Source: Acidobacteriota bacterium
GTDB lineage: Bacteria > Acidobacteriota > Terriglobia > Acidiferrales > UBA7541
Reading direction: 5' to 3'
DNA: 36,200 nucleotides
NCBI GenBank assembly: GCA_003166795.1
Contig: PMUS01000104.1
Location: forward strand, 9,253-45,452
Shown here piece by piece: positions 16,152 to 24,140 of this stretch. The position numbers were made by a program, and so were the translations under genes. The stretch's first letter is position 1, and the number at the start of each line of letters is the position of its first letter. The notes beneath the pieces are model-generated. The model was not told the DNA's origin. It ran no database searches and saw only the letters and a list, made by a program, of their open reading frames with translations.

Positions 16152-17555
16152 TTATTCCAGAACGAATTCCTGGAGTCGCCGTGCGGCGGACTGGGGCAAT
16201 TCAGCTTCGAGAAGAAAGTGTCCATCCACAATTTCGGAATGCAGCACACGTCCACGCGCCTGCACGAGCGAAAGATGCCGCCCGTCAGCCAGCGGCATGC
16301 GTAACCGCAATTTCACGATGGGGTCTACGGGCATTGCCGAATCGATCCTCGCGAGCAGATCGTCGAGCCCTTCGCCCGTCATCGCCGACGTGAATACATT
16401 ATTATTTTGGCCATGACCGTTGGATTGCGTCAACGCCTTCTTGTCTGGCTCGCTCAGGCGGTCGATCTTGTTCAACACGTGGAGCCGCGGCCGGTCTTCG
16501 ACGCCCAATTCACGCAGCACTTTGAGCACTTCGGCGTCCTGCTCGGCATGATGTGGATTTGAAATGTCGCTCACATGCAGGATAAGCGCGGCCTCCTGCA
16601 CTTCTTCAAGCGTGGCGCGGAAGGCGGCGATCAAATCCGGGGGCAAGTCGCGCAGGAATCCGACCGTGTCAGACAGCAGCACGCGGCGCTTGGAAGGCAG
16701 GCGGACCGCGCGAATCGTCGGGTCCAGCGTCGCAAACATTTTCGGAGACGTCAACACGTCGGCGTGGGTCAGCGCGTTGAAGAGAGTTGATTTCCCGGCG
16801 TTCGTGTACCCGACAAATGCGATCATCCCCAGCGGAACGGCCTGGCGGGCCCGCCGCCGGGTCGTGCGCTGCCGTCGAACCGTTTCGATGGCCGCCTGGA
16901 TCTTCCCCACTCGCTCGCGGATGCGCCGGCGATCGGTCTCGAGTTTCTGCTCGCCGGGTCCGCGCGTCCCGATGCCGCCCCCAAGCCGTGAGAGTTCCTG
17001 GCCGCGGCCGGTTAGTCTGGGCAGCAGGTAGTTGAGCTGCGCGAGTTCGACCTGGAGCTGGCCTTCGCGCGTGCGCGCGTGCGTCGCGAAGATATCCAGA
17101 ATGAGCTGCGTGCGGTCAATCACGCGGCAGTCCGTGCCCTTTTCCATGTTGCGGAGCTGTACGGGCGTCAGATCGTGATCCACGATCACCAGGGGCACGC
17201 TGCGAGCCTGCGCTTCCACGCGGATTTCGTCGAGTTTGCCGCGCCCAACGAGCGTGGCGGGATCGAGCACATCGCGCACTTGCAGGAGGCTGCCCACAAT
17301 ATTGGCGCCGGCGCTCTGCGCCAGCTCTTCCAGTTCTTCGAGTGAATCGCGGCTGGCGACCGCGGGGCCATCCGGCCCGCCGCGCGCGCGGCGTTTTAGA
17401 GTCACGCCAACGAGCAAGACTCGGTCCCTGCGATCCACGGGTTGCGCGGTCTTCATTCGAATTCGCTGCGGCAGGTAGGCCGGAACATTCGAGGGCTGGC
17501 TTTCATTTCTGGTTCGATCATACGCCGTTTGGGTGCCGCGGGCCACTTTCAGCAA
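16152..17555 (-). CDS. hflX: GTPase HflX
   Basis: HflX is a GTPase that splits stalled or stressed ribosomes. The 467-residue protein has the N-terminal HflX domain (LVGRGKLDEIRVEAQARSV, VIDRTQLILDIFATHARTREG, GPGEQKLETDRRRIRERV), then the G domain with G1 GYTNAGKS, G3 DTVGFLRDLP and G4 NKIDRL, and a short C-terminal domain. The frame opens at TTG 17555, with GGGGGAG just upstream; an ATG at 17456 has no clear ribosome binding site but would give a start closer to the conserved RRDRVLLVGV, so the first 33 residues are uncertain. It is divergent from the flippase-like unit. Confidence 0.95.
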   Translation of the reverse strand: MLKVARGTQTAYDRTRNESQPSNVPAYLPQRIRMKTAQPVDRRDRVLLVGVTLKRRARGGPDGPAVASRDSLEELEELAQSAGANIVGSLLQVRDVLDPATLVGRGKLDEIRVEAQARSVPLVIVDHDLTPVQLRNMEKGTDCRVIDRTQLILDIFATHARTREGQLQVELAQLNYLLPRLTGRGQELSRLGGGIGTRGPGEQKLETDRRRIRERVGKIQAAIETVRRQRTTRRRARQAVPLGMIAFVGYTNAGKSTLFNALTHADVLTSPKMFATLDPTIRAVRLPSKRRVLLSDTVGFLRDLPPDLIAAFRATLEEVQEAALILHVSDISNPHHAEQDAEVLKVLRELGVEDRPRLHVLNKIDRLSEPDKKALTQSNGHGQNNNVFTSAMTGEGLDDLLARIDSAMPVDPIVKLRLRMPLADGRHLSLVQARGRVLHSEIVDGHFLLEAELPQSAARRLQEFVLE

Positions 17556-17800
17556 ATGGCTCCCCCGGCTGCAGTCCCGGATTGCCTGTGGAGGGCCGAT
17601 GTCGTAGGCTGTACCGAGCTTAGGGGCGATCGGAGCCTTCTTTTGGGCTGGCTCTTCCTTTCGACACCGGCGGCGCGACCGGGAAAAGGGAGCGGGCGGC
17701 AGCCGGCGGTATCCCGAGCGCGACGCGATTCCAATTTTGCAGGGCTGCGGACTGGCGATCTGCGAGCCGTGCGAGAGCCTGACAATCCCGAGGAGTGACG

Positions 17801-17959
17801 ATGCACTGGTGGCTGTTGAAAATAGCGCTAGGAGAGAAGCGTGCCCGCTCGCAATGCACCTTCACCTTGGTTCAAGCTGACGCCAGGCGGCTCGAAACAT
17901 CGGGCATCGCGAGCGCCCTCAAGATCGGCACCTCGCGCCACACGGACCCTCCGCGTTGA
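17801..17959 (+). CDS. Possible small ORF coupled to the flippase-like gene
   Basis: An ATG at 17801 follows a strong ribosome binding site (AGGAG, 17791-17795, 5-nt spacing) and opens a 52-codon frame starting MHWWLLKIALGEKRARSQ and ending TDPPR. Its TGA (17957-17959) overlaps the TTG start (17956) of the next gene in the form TTGA, the layout of translational coupling. The peptide is basic in its first half and resembles no family I know. It may be a real small protein, or a leader frame whose translation delivers ribosomes to the weak TTG start. Third-position GC is high, as in neighbouring genes, but the frame is too short for this to decide. Confidence 0.4.
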   Translation: MHWWLLKIALGEKRARSQCTFTLVQADARRLETSGIASALKIGTSRHTDPPR

Positions 17960-18981
17960 ACACGGCGATCCAAGACGCATACCAGAAAAGGCCGCGACTC
18001 CTTCTGATCGTAGGTTATGGACTAGCTTTTATTTGTCTCGTTTGGGTCCTGCACGATTTCCACATCATGCAGGCGCTGCGCCAGATTGCCAACGTAAGCT
18101 GGAAGTGGGTAGTGCTGGGCATGGCCTGCGATGTTCTCAGCTATGGGATTCAGGCGCTGCGCTGGAAATTCCTGCTCGCTCCGTTCGGAAAAGTGCGGCT
18201 GAGCCGCTCCATTCGCGCCGTCTACTCCGGCCTTTTTGCCAATCTGGTATTCCCTCTACGGCCGGGCGAAGTCCTGCGCAGCTATCTCCTGTCCAATTCC
18301 GAAGGGATTACCATCGGGCGAATCCTCGGGTCGGTCGGCGTCGAGCGATTCGTGGATCTGGTGATTGCCACGGCGGCTCTGGCTATGGTTTCGCTGTTTG
18401 TCGAACTGCCCCGGCGCTTCCAGCGGGTTGCGGATACGCTCGCCATCGTCACGCTTGTCCTGCTGACCATCGTCGCGCTGGTGATCCTGTATCTCGAGAT
18501 CAAACTTGGCAGCAGTCCTCCGCCGGATGGCAAGCGCCGCCGGCTGCCCGGGAAGTTTATGGCCGTGCTCACGGACCTGCACGCGATCGGTACATCGCCG
18601 AGCTTCTACGCTGCGGTCCTTACGTCATTGCTGATGCCGTTCTGCCAGGTGGTGGGTCTATGGGCCATGATGCGCTCCTACGGCCTGGCGCTGCCGCTGC
18701 TTGCCGCGGTGGTGGTGCTGCTGATCATCAACCTGGGCGTGTCGCTTCCGAACGCGCCCGCAAACGTGGGTTCGTACCAATTTTTTTGCGTCCTCGGGTT
18801 GGGCATATTCGATGTGGAGAAAACCAGCGCGACCGGATTTTCCATTTTCGCATTTCTGGCCCTGACACTTCCCCTCGCTTTCCTCGGCTTCGCGGCCCTG
18901 TTGCGCAGCGGGATGTCGCTCCGATCCATGCGGGAGAAGGTAAAGGGTCTGCCGAGGAAGGCCGCTCGCCCGAGCGCGTAG
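17956..18981 (+). CDS. UPF0104 / LPG-synthase-type integral membrane protein
   Basis: The 341-residue protein has about eight transmembrane helices and the pattern of the lysylphosphatidylglycerol synthase transmembrane (AglD/MprF-like, UPF0104) family: WKWVVLGMACDVLSYGIQALRWKFLL near residue 50, then RAVYSGLFANLVFPLRPGEVLRSYLL and GRILGSVGVERFVDLV, and near the C-terminus NLGVSLPNAPANVGSYQ. The conserved R-x-G-E and E-R-x-x-D residues are present. Family members are thought to move lipids or lipid-linked sugars across the membrane; there is no aminoacyl transferase domain, so this is not a full MprF. The TTG start is the best available, supported by its TTGA overlap with the small ORF upstream. 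Confidence 0.85.
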   Translation: MNTAIQDAYQKRPRLLLIVGYGLAFICLVWVLHDFHIMQALRQIANVSWKWVVLGMACDVLSYGIQALRWKFLLAPFGKVRLSRSIRAVYSGLFANLVFPLRPGEVLRSYLLSNSEGITIGRILGSVGVERFVDLVIATAALAMVSLFVELPRRFQRVADTLAIVTLVLLTIVALVILYLEIKLGSSPPPDGKRRRLPGKFMAVLTDLHAIGTSPSFYAAVLTSLLMPFCQVVGLWAMMRSYGLALPLLAAVVVLLIINLGVSLPNAPANVGSYQFFCVLGLGIFDVEKTSATGFSIFAFLALTLPLAFLGFAALLRSGMSLRSMREKVKGLPRKAARPSA

Positions 18982-18993
18982 CCTCAAACCCCC

Positions 18994-19014
18994 GATTGCG
19001 GTCGCTCCGCAGTC
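18994..19014 (+). terminator. Stem-loop after the flippase-like gene
   Basis: GATTGCGG (18994-19001) and CCGCAGTC (19007-19014) form an 8-bp stem with one G-U pair and the loop TCGCT, beginning 12 nt after the stop. No T-run follows, so intrinsic termination is uncertain; position fits a transcript end before the promoter at 19042. Confidence 0.35.
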
Positions 19015-19041
19015 GCCATTGGCACATCACCTGGATTTCGT

Positions 19042-19070
19042 TTGAAGGGCCGCGAGCCGTCCGTTATATA
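19042..19070 (+). promoter_or_regulatory. Candidate promoter of the TPR-GGDEF gene
   Basis: TTGAAG (19042-19047) and TATATA (19065-19070) are spaced by exactly 17 bp, about 50 bp before the ATG at 19119. The -10 area contains TTATATAGTT, the same ten bases found at 3827-3836 in the PadR promoter palindrome, but only as a half site here. Confidence 0.5.
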
Positions 19071-19118
19071 GTTTAAGTTCAACCCGCCCGTCCGCACCAA
19101 TGGGGCGCGCGAATTCCC

Positions 19119-21692
19119 ATGGCTCCAGACATCAACAAGCATCTCGAGCGGGCCCGCCGCAGCCTCGAAAAGAACAAGCTCCGCGAGGCTGTCGTCGAAT
19201 ACCAGGCCGTCCTCGGTGAATCGCCCGCGAACCAGGAAACCCTGCAGGCTCTCGCGGACATTCATACACGGCTCAACGAACCCGAGCTTGCCGCCCAGTA
19301 TTATGGCGCCCAGTTCGACCGCCTGCTCGAAGTCGGCGACGCCGCCAAGGCGTCCGCAATTTTCGGCCGTTTTCTCCGGCCGTACCCCCAGCCTCCCGAT
19401 CGGCTGATGCGTTACGGCGGTCTACTGCAGCGGCAAAATCATGCCTCGGAAGCGATCGAGCAGTTTGCTACCGCAGCCGAGCTTTTCCTGCAGCAACAGC
19501 GTGGTATCGAGGCACTCGCGTGTTACGAAAGCATGGCGCTGCTCGATCCGGAAAACGCCGCGCGGCACATGATTCTCGGCGAGCTCGCGGAGCAGCTCCG
19601 GCACGCCGATCTCGCCTCAAGAAGCTACCTCCGGGCCGGCCAACTGACGCAGGCAGGCGGCGGGCTGGACGAGGCGTTGGAGTACTTCAGCAGGGCGCAT
19701 CAGCTTCTGCCAAACGACCGCACCGGTGCTCTGCTCTTCGCGGAAGCGAAGCTTCGCAAGGGCGATTCCGAAGGCTCGGTCGCGCTTCTCGAACCCTTTG
19801 CGCCCAATGAAAAAGACACGGCGTTTCTGGCGCTATTCGGCGAAAGCCTGCTCCGCGCCGGGCGGCTGGACCGCGCCCGGGAGGCATTCGAGGCTTACTA
19901 CAAGCAGAATCCCGAGCGCTTCGAAAAGCTTTTTGAGCTGACCGGCGCCTACATCCGCGTCGGTGAGGATCCCAAGGGCGCCGCGCTGCTCGCGCAGACG
20001 AAAGACTGGATGCGCGCGAGCCGAAAAGAGGGTGAACTTTCCGCGCAGATGGATCGCTTGGCGGCCACTTATCCCGGATCGCTGCCGCTCGCCGAGGCAA
20101 TTGCCCGTTCTTACGAGGAGATGAACCGCGAGACAAAATACTTTGACGCGTTGGTGCGGCTCTTCGATCTTTATTTTGCCGCCGGCCGGTTAAAGGAAGC
20201 CTGCGAGACGCTCGATCGCCTCGTGGACATTGACCCATACGACTATCGCAACCAGGAGCGCATCGGCAAACTCGAAGGGAAGGTGGACCCCGCGTTCCTG
20301 CAGAATGTGCTTTCGCGCGCGGCCAAAGCGGCAACGGTTTCCACGCGCACGGACGGATTCACAGGCGCCGGCTCCGAAGCGGGAGCAGCCTCCGGCCCTG
20401 TCTCCGAGGAAGGGCGCGCGCAGCAGGCGCTGGAAGATCTGGTCGTGCAGGTGGAAATCTTTCTCCAGTATTCGCTTCACACTAAAGCTGTCGAGCGGCT
20501 GGAAAGAGTCGCGGAGCTTTTTCCCGGCGAGGAAGACAAGAATGAGCGCTTGCGCGCTCTCTACGAACGCGCCAATTGGTGGCCCAAGGGCGCTCCTCGC
20601 AAGGCCACTTCCGGGGCAACATCGAGTTCGCGGCCGGCGCCGGTCGAGGTTGTTTCCGCCTCTCCGGTGGCCGTGCCTGTGGCCGCCGAGACCCATCGCG
20701 ACCTCGCCGCGATTGCCGAGATCAACCGGCTGATGTACAGGCAGCCCACGCCGCGCGAGCTGCTCGCGACTACGGCGGTGGAAATCGGCAAGTATCTTCG
20801 CGTCACACGCTGCCTGATCGCCGTGGGAGCAGCAGGCGAAGCGCCGCAACTGACGGCGGAGTATTTTGCGGCGGGAACGATCGCGGCGGGAACCGCGCGC
20901 ATTCCGTCAATCATCACTCTGGTCTCCAAGGCCACGCCCGACGCTTTGGGCGGGATCGAACTTCACGCCGCGAGCGCGCCTGGACTGCGTGATCTGGGCC
21001 TCGATTCTGCACTCGCCGTGGAACTGACGGACAAGGAAACGCAAGCGCCCGCGGGCGCTCTGCTCGTGGGGGACTCCGGTCCGAGAAAATGGAAGACGAA
21101 CGAGAGCTTTTTCCTCCAGGCCGTCGGCGATCAGCTCGTGATGTCGGTCAATCACACGCGGTTGCGCTCGCTGGTTCGTTCGCTCGCCGTCGCCGATGAA
21201 AAGACTGGCTTGCTGAGCCGCGGCGCGTACATTGATTGCCTGCTTGTCGAATCGAATCGCTCGCGCACGCAGGGCACGCCGCTTTCGCTCGTCATCGTGC
21301 AGATTGACCGCGGCGGCGATCTCCTGCGACAGCACGGCGATGCGGCAGTCGAGCAATACGTCGAGCAACTGGCGCGCGCTCTTTCCTCGGCCGTCCGCCA
21401 AACCGATATCGCCGTGAAATATACTGCTTGGTCGCTCGTGTTCGTCTTGCCCAATACGTCGCTCGAAAACGCCCGCGCGCTAGCGGACAAGCTTCGCCAG
21501 GTTGCCGGCACGGTCCAACCCGCATGGGGCGAGCAGGGCCTCACGGCCAGCGCCATTGTGGCCGAGGCCTCCTCGCGTCCGGGCGATGAAACCGAGGACC
21601 GCGTCACCGAATGGATCAACCGCGCCGAAGCAGGGCTGGACGAGGCGCGCCAGCAAGGCGGCAACGTTCTACTTTCGCTCGCAACTCCGTAA
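19119..21692 (+). CDS. TPR-GAF protein with a decayed GGDEF domain
   Basis: The 857-residue cytoplasmic protein has three parts. Residues 1-~400 are tandem tetratricopeptide-like helical hairpins (KNKLREAVVEYQAVLGESP, LDEALEYFSRAHQLLPND, AGRLDRAREAFEAYYKQNP). A low-complexity Ala/Ser/Pro linker follows. Residues ~530-680 look like a GAF domain (RELLATTAVEIGKYLRVTRCLIAVG). Residues ~690-855 are a GGDEF fold: DEKTGLLSRGAY (from D693) replaces the usual D-x-L-T-G-L-x-N-R-R, and at 768 the signature position reads YTAWSLVFVLP instead of Y-G-G-D-E-F. All catalytic and metal residues are gone, so diguanylate cyclase activity is not expected; a binding or scaffold role is more likely. ribH begins 18 bp downstream. 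Confidence 0.85.
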   Translation: MAPDINKHLERARRSLEKNKLREAVVEYQAVLGESPANQETLQALADIHTRLNEPELAAQYYGAQFDRLLEVGDAAKASAIFGRFLRPYPQPPDRLMRYGGLLQRQNHASEAIEQFATAAELFLQQQRGIEALACYESMALLDPENAARHMILGELAEQLRHADLASRSYLRAGQLTQAGGGLDEALEYFSRAHQLLPNDRTGALLFAEAKLRKGDSEGSVALLEPFAPNEKDTAFLALFGESLLRAGRLDRAREAFEAYYKQNPERFEKLFELTGAYIRVGEDPKGAALLAQTKDWMRASRKEGELSAQMDRLAATYPGSLPLAEAIARSYEEMNRETKYFDALVRLFDLYFAAGRLKEACETLDRLVDIDPYDYRNQERIGKLEGKVDPAFLQNVLSRAAKAATVSTRTDGFTGAGSEAGAASGPVSEEGRAQQALEDLVVQVEIFLQYSLHTKAVERLERVAELFPGEEDKNERLRALYERANWWPKGAPRKATSGATSSSRPAPVEVVSASPVAVPVAAETHRDLAAIAEINRLMYRQPTPRELLATTAVEIGKYLRVTRCLIAVGAAGEAPQLTAEYFAAGTIAAGTARIPSIITLVSKATPDALGGIELHAASAPGLRDLGLDSALAVELTDKETQAPAGALLVGDSGPRKWKTNESFFLQAVGDQLVMSVNHTRLRSLVRSLAVADEKTGLLSRGAYIDCLLVESNRSRTQGTPLSLVIVQIDRGGDLLRQHGDAAVEQYVEQLARALSSAVRQTDIAVKYTAWSLVFVLPNTSLENARALADKLRQVAGTVQPAWGEQGLTASAIVAEASSRPGDETEDRVTEWINRAEAGLDEARQQGGNVLLSLATP

Positions 21693-21710
21693 AATCATGG
21701 ATACTGATTG

Positions 21711-22265
21711 ATGGCGGGACATGGAAAACCAAAGGTGCGCCTCGGCGAGCGCGGCGGACTCAGCGCAACGGGGCTGCATTTCGGAATCATCGTGAGCGAG
21801 TTCAATAATTTCATCACCGACCGCTTGCTTGCCGGCGCGCTTGAGGCATTTGCGAGCGCCGGAGCGCGCAAGCCACAACTGGAAATCGTCCGCGTTCCGG
21901 GTGCGTTTGAATTGCCCATCGCGGCGAAGAAGCTTGCGGAAACGCGGCGCTTCGACTCGCTGGTGTGCATCGGCTGCGTGCTGCGGGGCGAGACGTCGCA
22001 TTACGATTTCGTGTGTTCGGAAACGGCGCGTGGCATCCAGCTCGCGCAACTCGATACCGGCGTGCCGATCGGTTTCTGCGTGCTCACGTGCGATACGCGC
22101 GAACAGGCCCTCGCTCGCGCGGGTGAGAAGAGCGATAACAAGGGTTACGAGACAGCCATCGTAGCGATCGAAATGGCTCGCCTATCGCGTAAATTCTCCG
22201 GCAGCGCCGGTGCCCCGAAGCCTCGGAATCGCCGCGCCGCGCGCGGCCCCAAACGCCGCCGATGA
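21711..22265 (+). CDS. ribH: 6,7-dimethyl-8-ribityllumazine synthase
   Basis: RibH condenses the pyrimidine and butanone-phosphate precursors in the penultimate step of riboflavin synthesis. The 184-residue protein shows FGIIVSEFNNFITDRLL, VPGAFELPIAAKKLA, IGCVLRGETSHYDFVCSE with catalytic His97, and GVPIGFCVLTCDTREQALAR. The ATG at 21711 is preferred to the adjacent TTG. Family length is ~155; residues 162-184 form an added Arg/Lys/Pro-rich tail (PKPRNRRAARGPKRRR). No FMN riboswitch is seen upstream, and other rib genes are absent. The stop overlaps the nusB start by ATGA, a pairing common in bacteria. Confidence 0.96.
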   Translation: MAGHGKPKVRLGERGGLSATGLHFGIIVSEFNNFITDRLLAGALEAFASAGARKPQLEIVRVPGAFELPIAAKKLAETRRFDSLVCIGCVLRGETSHYDFVCSETARGIQLAQLDTGVPIGFCVLTCDTREQALARAGEKSDNKGYETAIVAIEMARLSRKFSGSAGAPKPRNRRAARGPKRRR

Positions 22266-22678
22266 GTCTCCGGCACAAATCGCGCGAGTTCGCCCTGCAG
22301 ATGCTTTTCGAATGGGACATGACGCGCCAGGAGCCCGCCCGAGTCGAGAGTCTTTTCTGGAAATCGGCGCGCGCTTCCGCACCGACTCGGAAATTCGCCG
22401 ACGAACTCTTCGAAGGCGCGGTTACACAGGCCGGCACGATTGACGTGCTCGTCGAAAAGCTCGCGGAAAATTGGCGGCTCGACCGGCTGGCGGCCGTTGA
22501 CCGGAGCATCCTGCGGCTCGCGATCTATGAGCTTCGCATCGGCACCGCGCCGCCGAAGGTTGTGATTGACGAAGCGCTCGAGCTCGCGAAGAAATTCTCG
22601 TCCGCGGAGGCGCCTGCCTTCCTGAACGGCATCCTCGACGCCGCGTTCAAAAGTCTCGAAACAAAAGCTTCCGGCTAG
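22262..22678 (+). CDS. nusB: Transcription antitermination factor NusB
   Basis: NusB binds boxA RNA with S10/NusE in rRNA antitermination. The 138-residue all-helical protein has the family start (RHKSREFALQMLFEWDM), the central FADELFEGAV helix, ENWRLDRLAAVDRSILRLAIYEL and PPKVVIDEALELAKKFSSAEAPAFLNGILDA. The length is normal. It is coupled to ribH and converges on the phosphohexomutase gene with a four-base overlap of the two stop codons (CTAG), leaving no room for a terminator between them. Confidence 0.97.
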   Translation: MSLRHKSREFALQMLFEWDMTRQEPARVESLFWKSARASAPTRKFADELFEGAVTQAGTIDVLVEKLAENWRLDRLAAVDRSILRLAIYELRIGTAPPKVVIDEALELAKKFSSAEAPAFLNGILDAAFKSLETKASG

Positions 22679-24123
22679 AGTCCCTGAACGAGAGTCGTGA
22701 CTTCGTCGAGCACGCGGCGCGTGGTATCCGCGTGGGTCGTTTCGGAATAAACGCGCAGCATCGGCTCCGTTCCCGACACGCGCACCATCGCCCAGCCGAT
22801 ATCCCCCAAATAGACTTTTACGCCGTCGAGGTCCTCGCGGCGCACGATCGGCCAATCGAGAAAGCGATTCAGTTTCGGCGCGGCGAAATATTCGAGCGCC
22901 TTTTCCTTCTGCCCGTCCTTCAATGTCAGGTCCACACGGCCGTAGTGATGCTCGCCGAATTCGCGATGCAGCATGGCGACAAGCTCACCCAGGCGCTTGC
23001 CGTGCCAGGCCATCACTTCGGCGAGCAGCAGCGCGCTCACCGTCGCGTCGCGTTCCGGCAGATATAATTTCGTGCCGATCCCGCCGCTTTCTTCGCCGCC
23101 AAGGACAATGTCGCCTTCCAGCATGCGTTCGCAGATGTATTTGAAACCGACGGGCGTCTCCCACACTTTTCGGCCAAGCTTGAGCGCGATCTTGTCGATC
23201 ATCTTGGTGACGGTAAAGGATTTCGCGACATCGCCCGTGAGGTTGCGCGTGCCTGCTAGATGCCAGAGCAAAACTGAAAATATCTGGTGCGGCGTGATGA
23301 ATGTGCCGTCGGGATCCATCGCGCCGACGCGGTCTGCATCACCATCGAGCGCGAACCCGGCGTCGTAGCCGCCCGCGCGCATTGCCTGGCGCAGCGGTTC
23401 CACGTGCGGCTCGATCGGCTCCGGATTCACGCCGCCGAACAAAGGATCGCGATTGCCGCGGATTTCGGCGGCCTCGACTCCATGGCTGCGAAACAATTCG
23501 AGCAACAATCCGCGTCCCGCTCCATGCATCGGGTCAATCAGGAAACGAAATTTCGAAGCGCGCAGGCGGTCCCAATCCACCAGGCCGGCCAGCGTCTCGA
23601 GATACGGCGTGCGCACGTCGAGCGATTGGATCAGATCGCGGCGTGGCGGGAGCGCGGGAACACCGTCTCCCAAAACTCGCGCGAGTTCCTGCTCCACTTG
23701 AGCCACGATGGCAGGCGACGCCGAACTTCCGTAGCTCGCTTTGAATTTCACTCCGTTCCAGCGATACGGATTGTGGCTAGCCGTGATTTGAATTCCGCCG
23801 GCAGCGCCCAGCTGCCGCACGAGCAACGAAACCGCAGGCGTGGGACATGCTTCCGTCGCGAGCCATACCGGCGTGCCAGTTGCGGCGACGGTTTCCGCGG
23901 CAACGCGCGCGAAGCGCTCGGAAGCAAACCGCGTGTCGTAGCCGACGACGACGCCCGCGCCGGGCTTTTCAGCGCGCACCACGTAGCGGGCAATCGCGTG
24001 CGCGACTTTGCGGACATTTTCGTCCGTGAAATCCTCGGCCATCACGCCGCGCCAGCCGTCGGTGCCGAACTTGATCTCACTTCCGGAAGGATGTGATTCG
24101 TAGCGATTAGACAAGAACGTCAC
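22675..24123 (-). CDS. Phosphomannomutase / phosphoglucomutase
   Basis: This alpha-D-phosphohexomutase of 482 residues interconverts hexose 6- and 1-phosphates. It carries the phosphoserine loop QITASHNPYRWNGVKFK, the metal-binding loop FALDGDADRVGAMD, the sugar-recognition loop GGEESGGIG and the phosphate-binding SGTEPMLRVYSE. The N-terminal KFGTDGWRG motif is typical. Substrate cannot be read from sequence alone, but its position directly after manA and manC makes mannose 6-P to mannose 1-P the likely reaction. The start is GTG 24123, 17 bp after the manC stop. Glucose or glucosamine phosphates remain possible substrates. Confidence 0.93.
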   Translation of the reverse strand: MTFLSNRYESHPSGSEIKFGTDGWRGVMAEDFTDENVRKVAHAIARYVVRAEKPGAGVVVGYDTRFASERFARVAAETVAATGTPVWLATEACPTPAVSLLVRQLGAAGGIQITASHNPYRWNGVKFKASYGSSASPAIVAQVEQELARVLGDGVPALPPRRDLIQSLDVRTPYLETLAGLVDWDRLRASKFRFLIDPMHGAGRGLLLELFRSHGVEAAEIRGNRDPLFGGVNPEPIEPHVEPLRQAMRAGGYDAGFALDGDADRVGAMDPDGTFITPHQIFSVLLWHLAGTRNLTGDVAKSFTVTKMIDKIALKLGRKVWETPVGFKYICERMLEGDIVLGGEESGGIGTKLYLPERDATVSALLLAEVMAWHGKRLGELVAMLHREFGEHHYGRVDLTLKDGQKEKALEYFAAPKLNRFLDWPIVRREDLDGVKVYLGDIGWAMVRVSGTEPMLRVYSETTHADTTRRVLDEVTTLVQGL

Positions 24124-24140
24124 CCTTTATTTTCAACCCA

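Noticed and set aside
19061..19074. TTATATAGTT before the TPR gene, identical to part of the PadR palindrome
   Set aside because: Only a half site is present and it coincides with a -10 element, so chance similarity is more likely than a second PadR operator.
17841..19076. 411-codon plus-strand frame over the flippase-like gene
   Set aside because: It is a frame-shifted reading of the membrane-protein gene, rich in Arg/Pro/Ser, without hydrophobic helices.
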